Shown here: one piece after another, positions 56,951 to 64,000 of the stretch
How the letters are laid out: each line of letters begins with the position of its first letter
How positions within the stretch are numbered: position 1 is the stretch's first letter
Assembly: GCA_003586115.2 (NCBI GenBank)
Contig: QVOM02000053.1
Span: 5,065,316-5,129,315, forward strand
Direction: 5' to 3'
Length of the DNA stretch: 64,000 nt
From: Salvator merianae
Taxonomy: Eukaryota; Chordata; Lepidosauria; Squamata; Teiidae
The notes under the pieces: model-generated
Told to the model about the DNA's origin: nothing
Database searches by the model: none
What the model saw: only the letters and a program-made list of their open reading frames with translations
Program-made: the position numbers and the translations under genes

Positions 56951-58149
56951 CCTTTTCTGATCAAAGTAAGGCAATTTTAAAAAATGTATTTTGATACCAG
57001 TGCCAATAGCACTAACAGAACATAAACGGGCAAAGAAGAGATACTGAAAAACAAAACTCTTCATACATCTATTCCCATTTCACTAGAAGGTAATTTATTC
57101 TCTGCTGATTTTCTTATGTAAATTTGTAATCAAATAAAGTTAAAAAAAGGCTGATGACAAATTATTGGGGTAACTACTTCTGTCTGTGTACTCTTCAGTC
57201 TTAGAAGCTTTGAAGTTTAATTGGCAATTCTGGCATATTCAGCTTCACACGTGCAAATCCAAAAGGCCACAGAGCTTAATATTTCATCTTAATAAGCATC
57301 TGAAACCGAAGTGCCTCAGATTGGTGACCATCACGGCTTTTACTTTGGTTAATTTAGCAAACCTCTTTCTCATTATAAGAGCTATTAGAACAAAAGGGTC
57401 TTAATTAACTTACTGCCATTTTGTTCACACTTCATAGGGATAATCTATCATTTTTATACACTGTCCCAGAAGTGGATTTTAGGAAACAAATAAATATTTG
57501 ATAGTGAACTCAAAAGTAATTTCTAATAATTGTTTGTTTATTGTTTAACTATCAAGCATCACACCATGCTATTTAATTATATTTCGAATGAAATGGAAAA
57601 AAAAAAAATTGTCGAAGCCCAGTTTTTCAACATAAAAAAATTGAGATTGTTTGAGTTATGCCAATTCATGTTCTTATTTATTTATTAAAAAAGAGACCAA
57701 GAATGATGGCAGGAACTGTTTACTATCCTGGATCAAAAGGTTGTTCTCCAAAACGCTCTGTGATTGATCAATTCAAACCTTTAAAAAGAGTGAGCTGTCA
57801 AACTCAGCAGTCTAGTGGACAGACAGGAAGGAAAGAGGAGAAAATGGTGGAGGAATGATAAGAATTATGAATGGTAGGAAGACAGACAGAAAAAAAAAAG
57901 GCAGAGCAAGAAAGAACAAGCTGGAAAAAGAGACAGTGAAAATGACAAAGAGCATGCAACAGAGAAAGAAGAAACCTGCTCATTTATGGTTCTCCCCATA
58001 TCTGTCATCATTAATCTTTCAGCAGTTTGGTGCCTTCTAGGGGTTTTGGACTAGATTTCCTGTCTTCTTTACCTGCTGAGCAGAAAGACTTGACTATTAC
58101 AGTTCTATTTGGGCTTGCCTATAAAGTTGGCTCAGAAGCAAGGTGCTCA
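56951..58149. other. Intergenic stretch, no gene seen
   Basis: AT-rich DNA without a recognised gene; Lys/Arg-rich ORFs at 57658-58040 come from A-rich composition. Confidence 0.45.
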
Positions 58150-58530
58150 TGCCATTCTTAAAAAAAAAAACACCTGTACTGGTTGCCACTCTCTTGCCAA
58201 GTCTAATTCAAATTACTCCTATAGTCTTATAAAACCCTAAACAACTTGATCTCCAAATTTTTGAAGATCCTCTTCCCATATAGACCTGTCAATCAGTTAA
58301 GATCTTCAAGGGAGGTTCTCTTGCTTGTACTGTTACTGTCAGCAGTTAAAGAAATACAGACGCATAAGCAGCTCTTCTCTGCTACAATCCCTGAGTCATG
58401 GTATGACCTCTCCTCTGACAGAAGCATATAGCCCCATATCCATATAATTTTAGACGTATGGTGAAAATGTACCTCTTTGCCATAGTCTTGACTGAGGAGT
58501 TGTCTGCTCACCCCTTTCAGGTGCTGTTAG
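58150..58530 (+). mobile_element. L2-clade-like LINE fragment (C-terminal ORF end)
   Basis: Translation has 'HLYWLPLSC' then KFLKILFPYRPVNQLRSSRE and FSATIPESWYDLSSD, matching the order 'H-W-L-P-V...L-L-P-Y-x-P-x-R-x-L-R-S-S...F-S-x-x-x-P-x-L-W-N-S-L-P' at the end of L2-type LINE proteins. Several stops and frame shifts make it a relic. Confidence 0.65.
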
Positions 58531-59289
58531 TTATTGTTTTTAAAATCAGATTTTATCTGTATATTATTGTTTTGTTGCACTGGGGTTTCCTGACCTTAGG
58601 GACAAGCTAGACTGTCTCAAAAGCATTATGAAATAAGTTTCCACTTCTAGCAGAAATTGCCAATTTTAGTTGGGTGGGGCGCCTATTATTTCATTGATCA
58701 CCTCAGATTTGGGAAGTTATCAACAGTGTCACATTCAAACTAGTACTCCACAAATAATACAAAATTCACTGTCTTCCATACGAATCTTCTGAAGCCAGCA
58801 GTCTCCACATCATCCTATCATTGTGGACAACTAAAAGCAATTAAAATAACCATACACAAAAATGATATTAAAAACTGGGTGGGGATATACAACAAGCATT
58901 CACTCATACTGGTGTCCAATAGATTTTCTTTTCTTGCCTTTAAATGCAGTATTAAGACAACTGTTACTCCCCTGAAATTTAAAACCTAGATCCAAATGTT
59001 TACTTGCTGCAAAGAAAAATAAACAGTAAGAAAGCAGGAGATACAAGGTCATTTGCTCTTTCTCTAAGATAAGTGCACAAGCAAAGGATTATACTAAGGG
59101 ATCTCTTAGGACTGAATGAATAGATAAATAAATGATGACAAAGATGTCTCACAAGGATGATTAATACCGATGTAAGTCAAGAACTGCTCTTCGGAGCTAT
59201 TCTTGAGAGCTGTGACATAACTATTTATGTGTTCCAGACTGAATGTTACAGGGAAAACTTCCACTGATTTTCACCTACTTCTTTTCAAA
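58531..59289. other. Intergenic stretch, no gene seen
   Basis: Nothing recognised. Confidence 0.4.
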
Positions 59290-60440
59290 GGACTTTTCCA
59301 CATTTTCATTTCTTTTTCAGATGCCAGGAGCTGTGCTTCAATCAGTTCTTGTGGTACACTGCAATATGTGCCTGCAACAGTCAGGGTGAAAAAATGCTTT
59401 CCATTTGACAGTTCTGACAATCCTGCCCATCCGCTTCATAGCGTGCCCCCTGATTCTAGTGTTGTGTGATAGAGAAATAATTTTTCTCTATCCTCTTTTT
59501 CTACACCAGGCATGATTTTATATACTTCAATCAGGTCCCTTATTAAACATCATCTTTCAAGGGTGGAGAGACCTAGACTTTAAAGTCTGATTTGTAAGGG
59601 AGATGTTCCAGGCCCCTAAATCCTTCTGGTTACCCTTTTTGGAACTTTTTTCCAGTTCTACAATATCCTTTCTGAGGTGTGGTGAACAGAACTGTACACA
59701 ATATTCTAAACATGGCCTCACCAGAAGTTTAGAAAGAGGCACAATGGCATTGCTGATTCATTTTCTATTCCCTTCCTAATTACATCTAGCTTTTTTTTTT
59801 TTCAGTGCTTCTCTGCACTGGATTAACACCTTATTGAGCTGTCCACCAGAATGCCAGTATTCCTTTTCTGGTGTGTCACAGAAAGCTCAGTCCACATCAG
59901 CTTATAGGCATAGTTGGGTTTTTGGCTCCAATATGCATTACATTGCTCTTACTGAGATTGAAGCACATTTGCCACTTCATTGCCCATTCACCCAATGCCA
60001 AGAGATTCCTCTGGGGCTTTTCACAATCTCTTTCAGTTTTTGCTACCTCCCAATACTGAACCTTGTGGGACTCCACTTTTTACTGCCCTCTACTTTGAGA
60101 ATTGTCTATTACTACTCTCTGTTTCCTGTCCTTTAGCCAATTAACAATCCAGGGAAGGGTCTGTTCTCTTATTCCTTGACTGAGAGGAGAGACTTTATCA
60201 AAAGCCGTCTGAACATCCAGATAGACAATATCAACCAGATTTCATTAACACTCTTAAAGCTTTCTAAATAATGAGTAAGGAACAATTTACCTTTTCAAAA
60301 GTCATACTGATTTTCCTTCAGCAATGCATGCTCCTCTACTTGAATACAAACTTTATCCTTAATGATAATTTCCTTCACTTTACATGAAACTGATGTTAAG
60401 ATGACTGGATGTCATCTGGATCTATTTTTGAAGATTAAGA
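59290..60440 (-). mobile_element. CR1/L3-like LINE, long degraded fragment
   Basis: On the minus strand, reading down from 60440: 'CKVKEIIIKD' and ALLKENQYDF, then DIVYLDVQTAFDKV (reverse-transcriptase motif A, Y-L-D-F-x-K-A-F-D), then WIVNWLKDRKQRVVID (fingers/palm segment), then, after a deletion of the FADD region, LVRPCLEYCVQFCSPHLRKD and the following C-terminal segment to about 59290. Several stops and frame shifts are present, so it is dead. It is the longest LINE relic in the window and belongs to the same family as 35175-35525. Confidence 0.85.
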
Positions 60441-61406
60441 TGATTCACGGGTATGAGCGCTTTCTAGCTTGCAATTCTTCCTCAGACTTTCCTTACTAAA
60501 GCTGAATATCTAAACTGTTTATAATTTTGTTGAATAAACATCAGGTTTGACCACATTAAAAATATGTGAGCTTGTTAAAGTAAGGCATTAGAGCACTGGC
60601 AACTGTTGAAATGAACCCTCAATATCGCCAGTGTGAATCATTTGCTGATTGTGTTGCTCAAAATCAAAACCAAGTATTTTTCTGAAGTGCATTTGCTCTG
60701 CAGAGGCTAATTTATAATCTTGTCAGGTGTATCTCCTGAAAGACTTTGCCACTTGTCTAAGCCTTTATCTGCACAATGCAGAAAATAAACAGTTGTGTTA
60801 GATGTTTGTTTCTATTTTGAGATTGACTGCTGTCTTAGAATTCTCTTTCTCTCCAACTTACACAGACACACACAAACACATTCATGAGTTTTCACAAAAC
60901 ACTTTGGACATAATAACACTTGATGCTAAAGAGAAGAAAAGAGTGAAAATAAGTGTATAGGATCAGTTTACCACAATTCATCTGCTGAAATCACATTATT
61001 CTGTTAATCTTCAAGGAACCTATTTTTTTTAACTATTTGTTATGGTAGTATTAATGATAAGCCTTGCAAATCAGGAAAAGATTTGGAATGAAAAGAGATT
61101 GTACATTTTTGTACACCTCTGACCTTAAATATTGCAGAAATTATAAGAACCATAATAGTTTACAAGGAGAGGCATTTGCTCCAGTCAACTTGAATGAATG
61201 CAGAAATAGCCTGAATCTAGTGGCACTGCTGGATCTGAAGGTATCACAGACCTGACTCTGCTCAGGAAAGATCAGAGCAGGCATCTGGTTATCACAAACC
61301 CCACAAACTAGCCTTCCTTCTTTTTATAATATGGTAAATACCCAAGAGATTTCATGAGAGTGATGAATGACATGTTTCAGGACAAGATAATACCCACAGT
61401 AGGGTT
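60441..61406. other. Intergenic stretch, no gene seen
   Basis: AT-rich, repeat-poor DNA; no coding motif. Confidence 0.45.
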
Positions 61407-61409
61407 GCG

Positions 61410-61447
<38 letters not shown>
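61407..61447. repeat. (GC)n(AC)n alternating purine-pyrimidine tract
   Basis: GC repeats for about 12 bases run directly into about 14 AC units, 41 bases of pure alternating purine-pyrimidine. Confidence 0.95.
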
Positions 61448-61449
<2 letters not shown>

Positions 61450-64000
61450 TAATTATTTTTTGAATGAAAAGCTGTATTTTTGCTTCATCACTGAATTTCT
61501 AAGAATGCTTTGTCTTGTAAGCAGGTAAAGTTCCACAGGTTGATGAGTCTTTGATTAACTCTGGGACAGCTGATAAATTGCAAAATAAAACTTGTTTACT
61601 TTCCTCACTTATCTCACACCTCTGGGTAAAATGTGCGATATCTGCTTTGTTATTAACTGATCTGGTCCATCTTCAGCATTTGACCAGCTGATTGATTCAT
61701 TGTCACATTTGATTAGCCTAAACCCTTTACCTATCATGAACAAGGTTACAAGACCTTACCCAAGAGTCACATCTCTACTCACTGTTTAGGGCAGGGTGCA
61801 CCTTCAGGGTGCAACACAGGGCCATTTGCAAAGATCACTTGCTTCCTCCCCTCTTGTCCTTCACCTCTTCCCACAAAAGGTATAAGAAGCCCCATTTTAT
61901 AAAGTTCCTCAGGTGGTTTCTGCCCTCATGTTGCTGCTAAAATCACTCAATGTGGCTGGTTCATAACCTCCCCTCATTTCTGCTGGAATTACTAAGAGGG
62001 TGCCATAAAGTTGGGTTCTTCCTCACCATACTAAAGTTAATAAGCTGCCAGTAGCTAGTCACCCCTGCATATGAGCTCTTCTGAAGTCAATCTGCAAAGT
62101 TGCGCTAAATTCCAAAGGACTCTTTTTATTTTTGTACTGCCTTGCCACAGCGCTGTTGAGCTTAAATTGCTCAGAGAACCTTCTGTTCTAATCTTGATAT
62201 ACCATTAATGCTTGGCCTTTTGAAACATTATATTTTGATGGATAGTGTATTACCATTGGGGAGTAATTTATCTCCTTTATATATACTGCTGGGAATTTGC
62301 TACACTATTGACAAATGCCACTGAAAAAGATGCCAGGAGACCATTTGAAATACATCCGGCAATATCTATATACAGGACTTTGGGCAAAATCCATACAGAG
62401 GATTTTGTAGCCTTGGTTTTGAATGGTATATGTATGTACAGGTTAGTGTATGTCCACATGTTCTTTCTATATGTTCATTATGTATTATTTGTTATAATCT
62501 GTTAGCTTATGGATGTGCAATTGGCACATGCGAATATGAATATATACTTTTAAAATTGATGCAGATTTGTGCAGATACTGCTCTTGCTTATATATAAGTT
62601 TTATTAGAAGTTTATAACATGTATCTATGATTGTTTGGTTTTTAGCTCCTGCTGAGATTTCACAGGATGATAGTAACATTACAGCTGCATGGCATTCTGA
62701 CAAAGATTGTAATTCCAAAAATGATAGTTTTACTGCACTAGTTATTCAGCCAAACCTAAGGAGAATGCTATTTCAGAAAATAGAAAGTACATTTTACAGA
62801 TTATTACATTAATTTATACTGTTCATATCTTTTTATGTTTGTGTCTCTCACAGGTTAAAGGCAAATCCTCATAGCAGGGAGGCTTTCAGATCACCTCCAA
62901 GTTATTCAAAGCTAGTAGGACCAACATTTTTTACCACCTCAGACATTAGGGCATTTTGTATGTATACAAATTATGCTCTTGAACTGAAATCATTTCACAA
63001 AATCACTTTGGGGAGTGAAGCAGAGTGTTTCTCTACATATCTGTGAAACAAACACACAACATTAAATAAGAACTATATGCATAGTAAAATCAAAATTTCT
63101 TCCTCCTCTTCTAGCACTGTCACTTAGCTCTTGTCTATCCCTTAACAGAAATAGCCTGGGGCTCTTTCCCACATTTCTTCCATTATTTATCTCACAAAAC
63201 CCAGAGTGGCAACTGCCTAGCTGAGACTATTAGCCTCCAGTTATTGCTGCATAAATTGTCATCTGCTTAAATTACAGTTTTTCTCGCTTTTCAATTTGCT
63301 TGCCATATTCCCAATAATGGGCTGTCCTGGGACATTATATTATTAGTTTGGTTTCCTTACCCTCCTATATGTTAGCCTAATGCTCATAATACAAGATCAC
63401 TCCTAAGCTCCCAAGGACTAAGAAAAAAAAAAAGTCTCAACAGCTTGAAACTATGCCTTAAAGAATCCACATTTGACTACTACATTTTATTCTGTGTTTT
63501 TTTCACACAGAATAGGGCCTCACACCTTATTTGTTGTTATTGTTCAGTCGTTCATCTTTTATGAGGGTTTAATTAGCATTAAAATTATGTCATATGTTCC
63601 ATATAATATGCTTCTTTCAATAGTCAAGGCATTCTTACTGATATGTCATTTGTTGTCATACAAAGAAAGAAGGACAATGAAGGAAATTAAATAGAGCTGT
63701 AGAACATATTTTCCTACTTCTACTTTCTTTGGATGTGTCTATTGAATAGCAAATGAGAATGTTTACTTTTTAAAATTCAGTTCAGTAGCATATTTCTCTT
63801 GGCTATGTTCCTATTATTAGGGTTTTTTTTTGGTTGAATCATACTGTTGCTTCTTCCTTTGGATATCCACTTTGGGAATCACACAGTGATGCCACAGTAT
63901 AATGCAGGCAGCATCCATCAATTTGTTCACTTAGAGATCATCTCATTTTGAACGGCAGAAACCTTTGGGACTTTTCACTTTTCTTACCATTGGAGTATTT
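61448..64000. other. Intergenic stretch, no gene seen
   Basis: About 2.5 kb of AT-rich DNA without a recognised exon or RNA gene. A worn 'ggatgtgcaattggcaca' word at about 62511 could be a hAT MITE end. ORFs (62245-62505, 63473-63694 and others) show no motif. Confidence 0.45.

Noticed and set aside
1..64000. Endogenous retrovirus or other viral insertion
   Set aside because: No long terminal repeats, primer-binding site or gag/pol/env-type coding blocks were recognised; the reverse-transcriptase pieces are of non-LTR LINE type.

Overview
This window looks like vertebrate nuclear DNA, most probably from a squamate reptile. The reasons are the AT-rich base composition, split coding exons with canonical GT/AG borders, many microsatellites, and a repeat mix of tRNA-derived SINEs (one with a body resembling Sauria SINEs), CR1/L3- and L2-like LINEs, R4-like LINE scraps, an L1 ORF1 scrap and several short inverted-repeat DNA transposon families. 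There are no operons, CRISPR arrays, rRNA genes or prokaryotic features. The species cannot be fixed from the sequence alone.

Layout. At the left edge (about 2.05-3.79 kb, + strand) lie the last two coding exons of an ADAMTS metalloprotease gene. The first is the final thrombospondin type-1 repeat and the second is the C-terminal PLAC domain, ending in a stop codon. The exons join in frame across a phase-1 intron, and the protein looks most like ADAMTS18 (ADAMTS16 is the close alternative). On the opposite strand, inside the preceding ADAMTS intron (0.70-1.65 kb), two open blocks with compatible splice phases look like the 3' end of another, unrecognised gene encoding a cysteine-containing, N-glycosylation-site-bearing protein. 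This is the most gene-like unexplained signal in the window.

From about 4.8 kb to 64 kb I see no further host protein-coding exon with confidence. The rest is intergenic DNA filled with repeats. The main classes are: (A) a 0.4-0.6 kb foldback MITE family with ends like GGGCCTGTTCGCACTT, some copies next to TTA, Harbinger-like; (B) a shorter MITE family with ends like GGGCCTTTCTGCACT, which three times sits in or within about 12 bp of an A end; (C) and (D) two other dispersed families with three and two copies; tRNA-derived SINEs, including two with different heads but the same tail; and LINE fragments, the longest being a roughly 1.15 kb antisense CR1/L3-like reverse-transcriptase relic at 59.3-60.4 kb. 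A perfect 22-bp hairpin at 7.33-7.39 kb forms one end of a small inverted-repeat element.

No complete new functional system is evident. The items most worth checking are the nested antisense gene, the 7.3 kb hairpin element, the association of the A and B MITEs, and the SINE head/tail swap. Repeat family names are given from memory of consensus features, without database searches, and boundaries are approximate unless stated.
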